Positions 1 to 8,495 are shown, counted from the first letter of the stretch. The stretch: DNA of 64,000 nucleotides from Amycolatopsis roodepoortensis (GCF_014873915.1 NZ_JADBEJ010000005.1:620001-684000), one strand, 5' to 3'. Made by a program: numbers and translations. Notes: generated by a model from the sequence alone, not told the origin.

Positions 1-274
1 TGTTCCCGGCGATCGCGCGCAGGGTGTCGGGCGCCGACGCCCCCTTGGCGACGATGGCGTCGATCTGGGCGCGGATCGCCTGATCGGCTTCCTGCAGGTA
101 GTAGACGATCAGGTCGTCCTTGCCCGGGAAATGCCGGTACAGGGTCGCCCGGGTCACCTTCGCCTCGGCCACGATCCGGTCGATGCCCACGGAGTGAATG
201 CCCTCCGCGTAGAAGAGCCTGGTCGCCGTGGTGAGCAGCCTGGTGCGCGCTTCGGACGCTTGACGTTGAGACAT
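1..274 (-). CDS. TetR/AcrR family regulator, partial (C-terminus outside window)
   Basis: The reading frame starts at an ATG at 272-274 on the minus strand and runs off the left edge, so only about 91 N-terminal residues are visible. They form a TetR-type DNA-binding domain: an LFYAEGIHSVGIDRIV helix region followed by VTRATLYRHFPGKDDLI, the usual recognition helix. It is divergent to the DUF308 gene at 378, and two inverted operator-like sites lie between them, so it probably represses itself and that gene. Its HTH closely resembles that of the TetR protein at 38538, and the two loci share the same operator sequence. The ligand is unknown because the C-terminal domain is missing. Confidence 0.9.
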   Translation of the reverse strand, partial: MSQRQASEARTRLLTTATRLFYAEGIHSVGIDRIVAEAKVTRATLYRHFPGKDDLIVYYLQEADQAIRAQIDAIVAKGASAPDTLRAIAGN

Positions 275-293
275 TACGGCCAGCTTACGGGAT

Positions 294-355
294 AGAACGT
301 TCGGTCTTGACCGCACCGCGCCCGACTGCCAGAGTCCAAGTAGACCGAACGTTCT
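294..355. promoter_or_regulatory. Paired inverted TetR operators
   Basis: AGAACGTTCGGTCT at 294-307 recurs as its exact reverse complement at 342-355. Each 14-mer is a partial palindrome, AGAnCGnnCGnTCT. They sit between the divergent TetR gene and the DUF308 gene, as expected for a TetR autorepressor. A 13/14 match is found at 38434-38447 beside a related TetR gene. Confidence 0.75.
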
Positions 356-377
356 CCTCACCTTCATTGGAGCTTCT

Positions 378-923
378 GTGAGCAGCCGTACCGCCATCCT
401 CGCGCCCACCCTGCGGCGTCTGTACTTCGCTCGTTTCGGCTTCGCACTCGTGTGGGCCGGCCTGCTGTTCACGAGTGCGTCGAAGCTCGGACCGGTCAGC
501 ATCGCCCTGCTCGTGCTGTACCCGCTGTTCGACGTCGCCGCCGCCGTCATCGACCTTCGCTCAGCACAGGACACGAAGCCCGCTCCGGGCCTGTACGTGA
601 ACATCGCGATCAGCACGATCGCCGGCATCGGCCTCGCATTCGCCGCCGCTTCAGGGATCCCGGCGGTGCTGCGCGTTTGGGGCGCCTGGGCGATCGTGTC
701 GGGTCTCGTCCAGCTCGCCGTCGGCATCGGCCGCCGCGAACTGGGCGGCCAGTGGGCGATGATCGCCAGCGGGGCCATCTCGGCCCTCGCCGGGACCTCC
801 TTCGTCCTGCAGGCCGCCCAACCGGACGCCACGCTGCTGAACCTGGCCGGATACGCCTTCCTCGGCGGGGTGTTCTTCCTCGTTTCGGCGATCCGTCTCG
901 GCAGGCTCAGCGCGCGAGACTGA
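378..923 (+). CDS. DUF308/HdeD-like integral membrane protein
   Basis: A 181-residue protein made mostly of hydrophobic helices, about six, in two similar halves of three. This is the layout of the DUF308/HdeD-like family. The GTG start at 378 has a GGAGC ribosome site about five bases upstream. Function is unknown; HdeD relatives are linked to acid or envelope stress in enterobacteria, but that role cannot be transferred here. The divergent TetR gene and operator pair suggest it is induced by a small molecule. Its 3' end overlaps the convergent dehydratase gene by 17 bp. Confidence 0.75.
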   Translation: MSSRTAILAPTLRRLYFARFGFALVWAGLLFTSASKLGPVSIALLVLYPLFDVAAAVIDLRSAQDTKPAPGLYVNIAISTIAGIGLAFAAASGIPAVLRVWGAWAIVSGLVQLAVGIGRRELGGQWAMIASGAISALAGTSFVLQAAQPDATLLNLAGYAFLGGVFFLVSAIRLGRLSARD

Positions 924-2670
924 GCCGCCGTTCCCGATGCGCGGTCATGTACACCGGCGTGTTCACGACCCCGTACCCGCCATACCCGCCGATCCGTTGC
1001 ACGACCTCGAAGAACACCCGCGAGCCGACCAGTTCGGTGCAGAAGTGCAGGAACTCGCCGGACGAGTCCCGGTCGTACAGCACCGAATTCTCCCGCAGGG
1101 CGGCCGAAAACGGCAGATCGAACCGCGCGTCGAGGTCGTCGTAATAGTTGCCGGGGATCGAAAGCAGTGGCGCACCCGCCTCCCGCATGGCCCTCGCGAC
1201 GGCGATCGCGTCATCGCACGCGAGGGCGATGTGCTGAGGTGAAGGCACTCCCGGCGCCCACTCCCCTCGCCGCACCAGGGCACTGTCCAAGGTCAGGCGG
1301 ACGTCCCGGTTCCCGACCGCCCGGCTGCGCACGAGCCCGAACGGCGCCGCGAATTCGGACACCGGCTCGGGCTCCAGGCCGAGCACCGAACGATAGAACA
1401 GTGTCGCCTCGTCGAAGTGGTCGAAAGGCTGGGTCAGGGCGACATGGTCGATGCCGGTGATCCCCATCCCGGCCGGGACCGCTCCGGTGGGAACGAAGTC
1501 ACGAAGCCATTCTTCGTTGCCACAGAAGAAGATCTCGGTCCCGTCCGGGGCGGCGACGGCGGACAGGTCCGCCTCGTCCGGGCCGTGCGCGCGGGGCAGC
1601 ACCGGCGCGAGCAGGTCCTCCGCGCGCCGCGCCGATCCGGCCGGGTTCGCGCTGGTCAGGCCGAGCGCGCTGATCGTGCCCTCGGCGGCGGCTGCGTTCA
1701 CCAGCAGCCGCGCGGATCCCTGTTGCCACAAGTGGACCGGTTTCGAGCGATGCGTTCCGACGTGCGTGAAACCGAGCTCCGCGAGCACGGTGCCCGGAAC
1801 CGCGAGCTCCGCGAAGGCGTGCCCATCCAGCCGGGGCGCCTCGGGAACCGCAAGGGCGCCAACGGATTCGCGCAGAGCCACCAGCGATCGCATGGCGTCG
1901 ACGGCAGCCGGCCGAGGATCCGCCTGCCGGAAGACGTCGTTGAACACCTCAAGCGAAAGCGGCCCTCGATATCCAGCCGCCAGGACATGCCCGGTGAAGG
2001 TGGCCAGGTCGAACGCGCCCTGCCCGGGGAAGAGCCGGTGATGCCTGCTCCAGTGCAGCACGTCCATGTCCAGCAGCGGCGCGTCGGCCAGTTGCAGGAA
2101 GAAGATCTTCTCGCCGGGGATCGTCCGGATCGCGCGGGGATCGCTGCGGCGCGAAAGGATGTGGAAGCTGTCGAGGCAGACTCCCAGCGCCGGATGGCCG
2201 GCTCGCCGCACGATGCGCCACGCGTGCTCGTAGGTGTTCACGAACCGGCCCCACGCGAGTGCCTCGTAAGCGACGCGGATTCCGCGCGACGCGGCCAGCG
2301 AAGCCAGCTCGTGCAGCTGCTCGGCGGCGAGATCGTCGTCGTCGACGGCGTCGGGCGAGACCGACGAACACACCAGGACGGTGTCCGCCCCGAGTTCGGC
2401 CATGAGGTCGAACTTCCGCCGCGCCCGGCGGAGGTTCGCGCGGAGCACGTCCGGTGGCACCGCCTCGAAATCGCGGAACGGCTGGTAGAGATCTATCGTG
2501 AGGCCGAGGTCGGCGCACAGCCGCCGGATCTCCGACGGCGTCCGCCGAGACGCGATCAGGTCGTTCTCGAAGATCTCGACGCCGTGGAAGCCGGCCGCGG
2601 CGGCCGCGGCGAGCTTGTCCTCGAGCGTGCCGGAAAGGCAGACGGTCGCGATGGCGGTGTCACCGGGCAT
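907..2670 (-). CDS. qsuB: 3-dehydroshikimate dehydratase fused to HPPD-like VOC domain (QsuB/QuiC type)
   Basis: Converts 3-dehydroshikimate to protocatechuate, the step that feeds quinate/shikimate into the beta-ketoadipate pathway. Residues 1 to about 275 are an AP-endonuclease-2/xylose-isomerase-like TIM barrel with the metal set E136 (YEALAW), D167 (CLDSFH), Q193 (FLQLAD) and E241 (LEVFND). Residues about 280-587 resemble 4-hydroxyphenylpyruvate dioxygenase and keep a 2-His-1-Glu pattern (IDHVAL, QHIAL, FFEVVQR). Corynebacterium QsuB and Pseudomonas QuiC have the same fusion; the role of the C-terminal half is less clear. The gene overlaps the upstream aroE-like gene by 11 bp, so the two form an operon. 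Confidence 0.9.
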   Translation of the reverse strand: MPGDTAIATVCLSGTLEDKLAAAAAAGFHGVEIFENDLIASRRTPSEIRRLCADLGLTIDLYQPFRDFEAVPPDVLRANLRRARRKFDLMAELGADTVLVCSSVSPDAVDDDDLAAEQLHELASLAASRGIRVAYEALAWGRFVNTYEHAWRIVRRAGHPALGVCLDSFHILSRRSDPRAIRTIPGEKIFFLQLADAPLLDMDVLHWSRHHRLFPGQGAFDLATFTGHVLAAGYRGPLSLEVFNDVFRQADPRPAAVDAMRSLVALRESVGALAVPEAPRLDGHAFAELAVPGTVLAELGFTHVGTHRSKPVHLWQQGSARLLVNAAAAEGTISALGLTSANPAGSARRAEDLLAPVLPRAHGPDEADLSAVAAPDGTEIFFCGNEEWLRDFVPTGAVPAGMGITGIDHVALTQPFDHFDEATLFYRSVLGLEPEPVSEFAAPFGLVRSRAVGNRDVRLTLDSALVRRGEWAPGVPSPQHIALACDDAIAVARAMREAGAPLLSIPGNYYDDLDARFDLPFSAALRENSVLYDRDSSGEFLHFCTELVGSRVFFEVVQRIGGYGGYGVVNTPVYMTAHRERRLSLAR

Positions 2671-3508
2671 GGGCGGGTTTCCCTTCCAGCGCTTCGAAAT
2701 GCCGGAGCATGCGGTCCGCGTCCGGCTCCGCTCCGGTGAACAGGCGGAACGAGTCCGCCGCCTGGAAGACCACCATCCCGCCGCCGTGTAGCGTCCGGCA
2801 GCCCCGCTCCCGCGCCTGCTTGAGCAACGCGGTCTCCAACGGGCGGTAGACGATGTCGGCCACCCACATCCCCGGGCGCAGCGACTCGGCGGGAACGGGC
2901 GATCCCGGATACGCGGCCATCCCGGTCGGCGTGGCGTGGACGAGGCCGTCGGCCACCCGGACGTCGTCGAGGGAACCCGTCAGGGCCCGGTCGGTGCCGA
3001 ACCGCCGTCGCAGCGCGGCGACCAGGGTGCCGGCACGCGCGGCGTCGACGTCGTGGACGATCAGCCGCCCGGCTCCCAGGGAGAGCAAAGCATGGGCCAC
3101 CGCCGCGCCCGCTCCGCCCGCGCCGAGGAGGACGACCGTGTCCATCTCGGCGTCCGGCAGGCCCCGGATGAGGTTGCGGGCGAAACCGGTCGCGTCCGTG
3201 TTGTGGCCGGTGGCGAGCCCTTCGCGGAACACCACCGTGTTCACCGCGCCGAGTGCCGCAGCGTCCGGCGCGACCTCGTCGAGGTACGGCAGCACCTGTT
3301 GTTTCACCGGATGGGTGATGTTGAGACCGTCGAAGCCCGCGATCCGCGCGGCGGCCAGCACCTCACCGATCGGCAGCCTCAGCACGTCGAGGTCGAGCCG
3401 CCGGTAGAGATAGCGCAGCCCGAGCTCGTCGGCCTCCCGTTCGTGCAGGGCCGGGCTCAGCGACGGCCCGATACCGGTACCGACCAGGCCGATGAGGTAG
3501 CTGGTCAC
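2660..3508 (-). CDS. aroE: Shikimate/quinate dehydrogenase (AroE/QsuD family)
   Basis: A 282-residue NAD(P)-dependent dehydrogenase interconverting shikimate and 3-dehydroshikimate. Visible signatures are the substrate site GPSLSPALHE, the catalytic lysine in NITHPVKQ, the AVNTVV and NTDATGF motifs, and a Rossmann GAGGAG loop. The GTG at 3508 is chosen because GGAGG lies six bases upstream; a TTG one codon earlier is possible but too close. Being the first gene of an operon with the dehydratase marks it as catabolic rather than biosynthetic. A TetR operator lies 15 bp upstream of the start. No dehydroquinase gene is present nearby, so shikimate fits better than quinate unless that enzyme is encoded elsewhere. 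Confidence 0.9.
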   Translation of the reverse strand: MTSYLIGLVGTGIGPSLSPALHEREADELGLRYLYRRLDLDVLRLPIGEVLAAARIAGFDGLNITHPVKQQVLPYLDEVAPDAAALGAVNTVVFREGLATGHNTDATGFARNLIRGLPDAEMDTVVLLGAGGAGAAVAHALLSLGAGRLIVHDVDAARAGTLVAALRRRFGTDRALTGSLDDVRVADGLVHATPTGMAAYPGSPVPAESLRPGMWVADIVYRPLETALLKQARERGCRTLHGGGMVVFQAADSFRLFTGAEPDADRMLRHFEALEGKPAHAR

Positions 3509-3522
3509 CAAGATCCTCCGTT

Positions 3523-3542
3523 AATGTACGAACTAGTGAGTT
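3523..3542 (+). promoter_or_regulatory. TetR operator, catabolic operon side
   Basis: AATGTACGAACTAGTGAGTT lies just upstream of the aroE-like start. It contains the inverted repeat GAACT-AGTG-AGTTC. A second copy in the opposite orientation, 18 of 20 bases identical, lies at 4307-4326 before the transporter gene. The regulator gene sits between the two sites. Confidence 0.8.
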
Positions 3543-3619
3543 CACTGTAGCGCGGACCGGCCGGCACGAGAAGGGCTGCGCTAGAGTGGGGCCTCCACCA
3601 GCGGTTCGGAGGGAGTCAG

Positions 3620-4261
3620 GTGGCCGCACCGTCGTCCGAGGTCGAGCGCCAGCGCGACAAGGAACGCACCCGCGCCGAAATCCTCGCGGTGGCCACCAGG
3701 GAATTCGCCGACAAGGGTTACGCCGGCGCCAGGGTGGACGAGATCGCCGCCCGCACGAGCACCACCAAGCGGATGATCTATTACTACTTCGGCGGCAAGG
3801 AACAGCTCTACGTCGCCGCCCTCGAACGGGCGTACGCGACCATCCGCGCCCTCGAACAGGACCTCGACGTCGACCATCTCGAACCCGAGGACGCGATCCG
3901 CCAGCTCGCCGAGCTCACCTTCGACCACCACGAGGCGAACCCGGACTTCATCCGCCTCGTGAGCATCGAGAACATCCACCACGGCGAGCACATCGCCCGC
4001 TCGGAAGCCCTGTCCGGCATGGCGAACCCGGCACTGGACGTGCTCACCCGCATCCTCGACCGCGGCCGCGAAGCCGGCCGATTCCGCGACGACGTCGACG
4101 CGCTCGACGTGCACATGGTGATCAGCTCGTTCTGCGTGTTCCGCCTCGCGAACCGGCACACCTTCTCCGCGATCTTCGGCCGCGACATGCTCGATCCCGC
4201 GCGCCGCGATCACTATCGCCTGATGCTGGGCGATCTGGTGATCGACTACCTGACGGCCTGA
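3620..4261 (+). CDS. TetR family regulator of the shikimate cluster
   Basis: A 213-residue TetR protein. The HTH occupies about residues 15-60 (AVATREFADKGYAGARVDEI and TSTTKRMIYYYFGGKEQLY), followed by an all-helical ligand domain. The GTG at 3620 has a strong GGAGGG site upstream. It lies between the minus-strand dehydratase/dehydrogenase operon and the plus-strand transporter. Near-identical operators occur before each of those units but not directly before this gene. It most likely represses both until shikimate or an intermediate such as dehydroshikimate is present; the ligand is inferred from context. The analogous Corynebacterium cluster uses a LysR activator, QsuR, so the control here differs. 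Confidence 0.9.
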   Translation: MAAPSSEVERQRDKERTRAEILAVATREFADKGYAGARVDEIAARTSTTKRMIYYYFGGKEQLYVAALERAYATIRALEQDLDVDHLEPEDAIRQLAELTFDHHEANPDFIRLVSIENIHHGEHIARSEALSGMANPALDVLTRILDRGREAGRFRDDVDALDVHMVISSFCVFRLANRHTFSAIFGRDMLDPARRDHYRLMLGDLVIDYLTA

Positions 4262-4272
4262 AATCCCGGCTC

Positions 4273-4326
4273 TTGACAACCCGGGCACCGTCTCGCAGGC
4301 TGTATTAACTAACTAGATCGTACATT
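4273..4326 (+). promoter_or_regulatory. Transporter promoter with inverted TetR operator
   Basis: TTGACA at 4273-4278 is a good -35 box; CAGGCT at 4296-4301, 17 bases later, is a weak -10 candidate. The reverse complement of 4307-4326 reads AATGTACGATCTAGTTAGTT, matching the aroE-side operator at 18 of 20 bases. The operator covers the expected transcription start, a classic repressor position. Confidence 0.7.
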
Positions 4327-4352
4327 GCTGGATCGCACCTTGGAGCGTCGAC

Positions 4353-5690
4353 GTGGCCTCTCCCTCCCCTGTCACGCAAGGCATGCCCCGTAAGGCGGCG
4401 TTGGCCGCCTGGATCGGCAGCGCCTTGGAGTACTACGACTTCTTCATCTACGGAACCGCCGCCGCACTGGTGTTCAACAAGGTCTTCTTCCCCGCGTCCT
4501 CCCCCGCCACCGGAACACTGCTGGCGCTGGCGACCTTCGGCGTCGGCTACCTCGCCCGCCCGGTCGGCGCGTTCGTGCTCGGGCACGTCGGCGACCGGCT
4601 GGGCCGCAAGAAGGTCCTGGTATTCACGCTGGTGCTGATGGGCGTCACGACGTTCCTGGTCGGCTGCCTGCCGACGTACGCCTCAGTCGGGGTGCTCGCG
4701 CCGGTCCTGCTGGTGATACTTCGCCTCCTGCAAGGGCTTTCGGCCGCCGGGGAGCAGGCGGGCGCCAACTCGATGTCGCTGGAGCACGCGCCGTCACACC
4801 GGCGCGGCTACTACACGAGCTTCACCCTCAGCGGCACCCAGGCCGGCCAGATCCTCGCCACCGCGGTGTTCCTGCCGATCGCCGCGCTCCCCCAGGAGCA
4901 GCTGCTCACCTGGGGCTGGCGGATCCCGTTCTGGTGCAGCGCCGTCGTGGTGGTGGTCGGCTTCGTGATCCGCCGCAAGATCGACGAGACCCCGGTGTTC
5001 CAGCAGAACCGGTCCGACGTCGCCAAACTGCCCGTCGCCGTGCTGTTCCGGACGCACTGGAAGGACGTGCTCCGCGTCGTCGTCGCGGCCACCATCGCCT
5101 CGGTCAGCACGATCTTCACCGTCTACGCGCTGAGCTACGCGGTCAACACGGTCGGGCTGGAGCGCGGGCCGATCCTGTGGGTGGGTGTTCTGGCCAACGT
5201 CGCCGCGCTGCTCGCGATCCCTTTGCTGGCCGGGCTTTCCGACCGGATCGGCCGCAAACCGGTGTTCATCGCGGGCTGTCTCGCTTGCGCGGTGCTGATC
5301 TTCCCGTACCTGTGGTCCATTTCGGACGGTTCGTACCCGCTGATCTTCGCCCTCGGCATCCTGCTGTTCGGTGTCGCCTACAGTGCCGTCAACGGGGTGT
5401 GGCCGTCGTTCTACGGCGAGATGTTCAGCGCGAAGGTCCGCCTCTCGGGGATGGCGATCGGCACGCAGATCGGCTTCGCCATCGCCGGGTTCGCCCCGAG
5501 CGTGGTCGCCGCGATCGGTTCGGGGAAGGACGACTGGCTCGGCGTCGCCGTCTTCACCGCCGCCGTCTGCCTGCTCAGCGCCGCGGCCGCGCTCACCGCG
5601 CGCGAAACGCACCGCGTCCCGACCGAGGATCTCGGTGAGACGCACGTTCGGTGGACGAAAGAGCCCGCTTCCGCGACGCGTGGCGGGTGA
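4353..5690 (+). CDS. MFS metabolite:H+ symporter (MHS family), likely shikimate importer
   Basis: A 445-residue transporter with about 12 membrane segments. It has the MHS-family N-terminus (WIGSALEYYDFFIYGTAAA) and the loop 2-3 motif GHVGDRLGRKK at residues 78-88. ShiA-type shikimate and aromatic-acid importers belong to this family. The GTG at 4353 follows a GGAG site eight bases upstream. The preceding operator matches that of the dehydrogenase/dehydratase operon, so uptake and breakdown are controlled together. Substrate is inferred from context; other hydroxylated cyclic acids are possible. Confidence 0.85.
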   Translation: MASPSPVTQGMPRKAALAAWIGSALEYYDFFIYGTAAALVFNKVFFPASSPATGTLLALATFGVGYLARPVGAFVLGHVGDRLGRKKVLVFTLVLMGVTTFLVGCLPTYASVGVLAPVLLVILRLLQGLSAAGEQAGANSMSLEHAPSHRRGYYTSFTLSGTQAGQILATAVFLPIAALPQEQLLTWGWRIPFWCSAVVVVVGFVIRRKIDETPVFQQNRSDVAKLPVAVLFRTHWKDVLRVVVAATIASVSTIFTVYALSYAVNTVGLERGPILWVGVLANVAALLAIPLLAGLSDRIGRKPVFIAGCLACAVLIFPYLWSISDGSYPLIFALGILLFGVAYSAVNGVWPSFYGEMFSAKVRLSGMAIGTQIGFAIAGFAPSVVAAIGSGKDDWLGVAVFTAAVCLLSAAAALTARETHRVPTEDLGETHVRWTKEPASATRGG

Positions 5691-5753
5691 ATCCCCGCGG
5701 CCGAGGCGGCCAGAATCGGTCTTCATCCTCCCGCCGAGTCAGGAGTGCGACCG

Positions 5754-6695
5754 ATGACCTATGCGTACGACCCGGAAATCGCCCCGGCCGTCCCGCTGTT
5801 GCCCAAGCTGGACCTCGCCGATCTGCCCGCCACCCGGGAACAGCTGAAGGCCGTGTTCGCGGAGCGGCAGGGCGTGGTGGACGAAACGGGCGTCACGATC
5901 CGTGAGGAACGCGTGCCCGGCCCCGAAGGCGCCCCGGATGTCCGGGTGCGGATCTACACACCAGACCGGATCAGCGCCCCGGCGGCGATCTTCGACGTCC
6001 ACGGCGGCGGGTTCGTCATCGGCGACCTGGAGATCGACCACGCGGCCAACGTGCGGTTCGCGAGGGAGATCGGCGTCGTCGTGGTGTCGGTCGACTACCG
6101 GCTCGCACCGGAAGCGCCGTACCCGGCGGCTCTCGAAGACTGCTACGCGGCGCTCACCTGGGTCGCGAAGAACGCGGCCGAACTCGGTGTCGACCCCGGC
6201 CGGATCGCGATCCACGGGATCAGCGCGGGCGGCGGATTGTGTGCGGCGCTCGCCCTGCTAGCCCGGGACCGGGGCGGGCCGGCGATCGCGTTCCAGTATC
6301 TCGGGGTGCCGGAGGTGGACGACCGGCTGGAGACGCCGAGCATGCGGGCGTTCGTCGACACTCCACAGTGGAACAAGCCGAGGGCCGAGATCAGCTGGGA
6401 CTGCTATCTCGGCAAGGGGGTTCGCGGCACAGCGGACGTCCCCGTCCACGCGGCGCCCGCCAGGGCGGTGGATCTGAGCGGCCTGCCGCCCGCCTACGTT
6501 TCCGTGATGGAGTTCGACCCGTTGCGTGACGAAGGCATCGCCTACGCCCAGGCTCTCCTCGCGTCCGGCGTCACCACCGAGCTGCATCTGTTCCCTGGCA
6601 CGTTCCACGGTTCGTCCACAGTGGAACACGCCGCGGTGAGCAAACGCGAAGTCGCCGAAGCGATCACCGTGCTCGCGCGGGCGCTCGAGGTCTAG
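5754..6695 (+). CDS. Alpha/beta hydrolase, hormone-sensitive-lipase family esterase
   Basis: A 313-residue esterase. HGGGF at 83-87 supplies the oxyanion hole. The nucleophile is S157 in GISAGG, a variant of the usual GDSAGG; D255 (EFDPLRDEG) and H285 (GTFHGS) complete the triad. No signal peptide is seen, so it is probably cytoplasmic. The ATG at 5754 is chosen because AGGAG at 5741-5745 is well spaced for it, whereas the in-frame GTG at 5745 overlaps that site. It follows the transporter by 63 bp and may be read from the same transcript, for instance to cleave ester conjugates of the imported acid; this link is speculative. Confidence 0.85.
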   Translation: MTYAYDPEIAPAVPLLPKLDLADLPATREQLKAVFAERQGVVDETGVTIREERVPGPEGAPDVRVRIYTPDRISAPAAIFDVHGGGFVIGDLEIDHAANVRFAREIGVVVVSVDYRLAPEAPYPAALEDCYAALTWVAKNAAELGVDPGRIAIHGISAGGGLCAALALLARDRGGPAIAFQYLGVPEVDDRLETPSMRAFVDTPQWNKPRAEISWDCYLGKGVRGTADVPVHAAPARAVDLSGLPPAYVSVMEFDPLRDEGIAYAQALLASGVTTELHLFPGTFHGSSTVEHAAVSKREVAEAITVLARALEV

Positions 6696-6712
6696 GTCGT
6701 GTTTCAGCGAGG

Positions 6713-6756
6713 TCGTGAGTGGCAATGACGGTTAGAACGATCATCGCCACTCACGA
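6713..6756. terminator. Bidirectional terminator hairpin
   Basis: Arms at 6713-6728 and 6741-6756 pair over 16 bp with one mismatch; the outer 11 bp (TCGTGAGTGGC/GCCACTCACGA) are perfect. It lies between two converging genes, as expected for a shared terminator. There is no clear T-run. Confidence 0.7.
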
Positions 6757-6791
6757 GGGCCCGCCTGCGCCGGGATCACGCACGACACGGT

Positions 6792-7910
6792 CTAGCCGCG
6801 CTGCGCCAGGCGGCGGGCGAGCAAGGCGAGACGGGCGCGGAAGCGGTCGCCCGGCTCGTCCAGCCGCCAGCCCAGCGCGTCCTCGACGTGGGCCAGCCGC
6901 GCCGCGACCGAACTGTGGTGGCGGTGCAGCGCGACCGCCGCCTGCCGCAGCGATCCCGTACGGCAGAACGCTTCCAGTGCCGCGACGTCGGCGGCCCCGG
7001 TCGGCGTCGCGGCGAGGGTGTCCAGCGCCAGGACGTCGTCCTGTCCCCGTAACCGGGCCACCGGCACCTCGGCGAGCAGGGTGAGCGAGCCCAGGTCGCC
7101 GTGCACCACGATCGGCTCGACGGCGGGGACGGCGAACCGCTCCGCCAGCTTGGCCTGCAACCACGAGCGGCGCGCCTCCAGCCCAGGCACGGCGTCACCG
7201 ACACCGACTCGCACTCCGCCGGCCGCGTCGCGTTCCCTCGCCCGGTCGGCGAGCGCGGAGCGCAGCGCACCAACGATCGCATGGTCGTCGCGGGGTTGTA
7301 GCAGTACCGCGGCCACTTCCCCCACCGTCGCCACGTGCAACCGGGGCAGCGAACCACCGCGCGCCAGGAGCCCGACGGCGGCCGCACCGGGATCGCGGCC
7401 GTCCTCGGTACCGACGGCCAAGACGCGCACCGGTCGCCCGGCGGCCAGGCCGAGCAGCCGGAGCGCCCTGGCCCGGTCCTCCTCCCCCGCCTGCTCACCC
7501 AGCAGCAATTCGACGAGCGCGGGATCGGCCAGATGTGGCGCGTTTCCGGCGTGTTCGGCGCGGCCGAGGACGCGGGCAGCCATGGCGAACCGCTCCAGCA
7601 CGAGATCGTCGAGCGGCCCCGGCGCACCGATGCGCTCCAGCCACACCTTCCCCGGCGGCGCACCGAGGTCGGCCGACGCGGGCTCGGTCACCGCGTCGGC
7701 GGCGGGCTCGCCGTCCGGCGCGAACCGCAGTGGCGCCGGAACGCCGTCCCGGCGCAGCCCGGCCACGCAACCCGCGAGCGCCGCGGTGGCGCGCACCAGA
7801 TCGGAAAGGCGGGCCTGCTTGGCCACGAGCTCGTCGAAGTAGGCGATGACCCGGACCGCGGCCTCCGCGTCGGCGTCCACCTCGGACAGCCGCAAGAGCA
7901 GACCTTTCAT
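6792..7910 (-). CDS. PucR/CdaR-like regulator with C-terminal HTH
   Basis: A 372-residue protein. The last 75 or so residues form a PucR-type helix-turn-helix (FCRTGSLRQAAVALHRHHSS followed by VAARLAHVEDALGW). The N-terminal two thirds match no domain I recognise with confidence; in this family the region senses a ligand. No membrane segment is seen. The gene starts 9 bp after the stop of the TetR gene on the same strand, so the two are probably co-transcribed. The target is unknown. Confidence 0.75.
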   Translation of the reverse strand: MKGLLLRLSEVDADAEAAVRVIAYFDELVAKQARLSDLVRATAALAGCVAGLRRDGVPAPLRFAPDGEPAADAVTEPASADLGAPPGKVWLERIGAPGPLDDLVLERFAMAARVLGRAEHAGNAPHLADPALVELLLGEQAGEEDRARALRLLGLAAGRPVRVLAVGTEDGRDPGAAAVGLLARGGSLPRLHVATVGEVAAVLLQPRDDHAIVGALRSALADRARERDAAGGVRVGVGDAVPGLEARRSWLQAKLAERFAVPAVEPIVVHGDLGSLTLLAEVPVARLRGQDDVLALDTLAATPTGAADVAALEAFCRTGSLRQAAVALHRHHSSVAARLAHVEDALGWRLDEPGDRFRARLALLARRLAQRG

Positions 7911-7919
7911 CCCTCCAGG

Positions 7920-8495
7920 TTAGAGCCCCGGCCAGCCCCGCCGAAGAACGACGAAAGCCGCGTCCAGCGCCGCGGCCGGATCCGGCTCGACACCGGCCAG
8001 GTCCGGGACCTCCAGGACATAACGCGCCAGCAACCGCACGGAGAAGCCGGCCTGGCCCGATTCCTCGGCGATGACCTTCGTGAGCGCGTCCTCGCAGCCG
8101 GTCCACAGTGCCCTGGCGTAGGCGCGCAGCGCCGGGGTGGCGACCACCAGGTCCGCGACACGGCGCGCCAGCGGGTCCGGATCCGGATCGAACGGGCCGC
8201 GAGTCGCGAGGAAGTCCCGCAACGCCTCGAGGATCGAGGTGCCCTCGGCCCGGCCACGCACCGCGGCGGCCAAGGCCGCTTCGCGTTCGTCACCGTGGCC
8301 GAGGATCAGTGCCTCCTTGCCACCCGGGAAGTGCGCGAAGAGCGTCGACACGGCCGTGTCCGCCGCGTCCGCGATCTCGGCGACGGTGACGTTGTCGAAG
8401 CCCCGCTCCAGGAACAGCTCTCGCGCCGCACTCGACAGGGCTTGGCGTGTCGCCGCCTTTTTGCGCTCGCGTCTGCCGGGTTCGGTCCGTTCCAT
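7920..8495 (-). CDS. TetR family regulator
   Basis: A 191-residue TetR protein. The HTH spans about residues 14-60 (ARELFLERGFDNVTVAEIAD and TAVSTLFAHFPGGKEALI), followed by a helical domain that should bind the inducer. It is divergent to the dehydrogenase at 8575 and shares a 79-bp intergenic region carrying two inverted operator copies. It therefore very likely represses itself, the PucR-like gene behind it and the dehydrogenase. Confidence 0.9.
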   Translation of the reverse strand: MERTEPGRRERKKAATRQALSSAARELFLERGFDNVTVAEIADAADTAVSTLFAHFPGGKEALILGHGDEREAALAAAVRGRAEGTSILEALRDFLATRGPFDPDPDPLARRVADLVVATPALRAYARALWTGCEDALTKVIAEESGQAGFSVRLLARYVLEVPDLAGVEPDPAAALDAAFVVLRRGWPGL

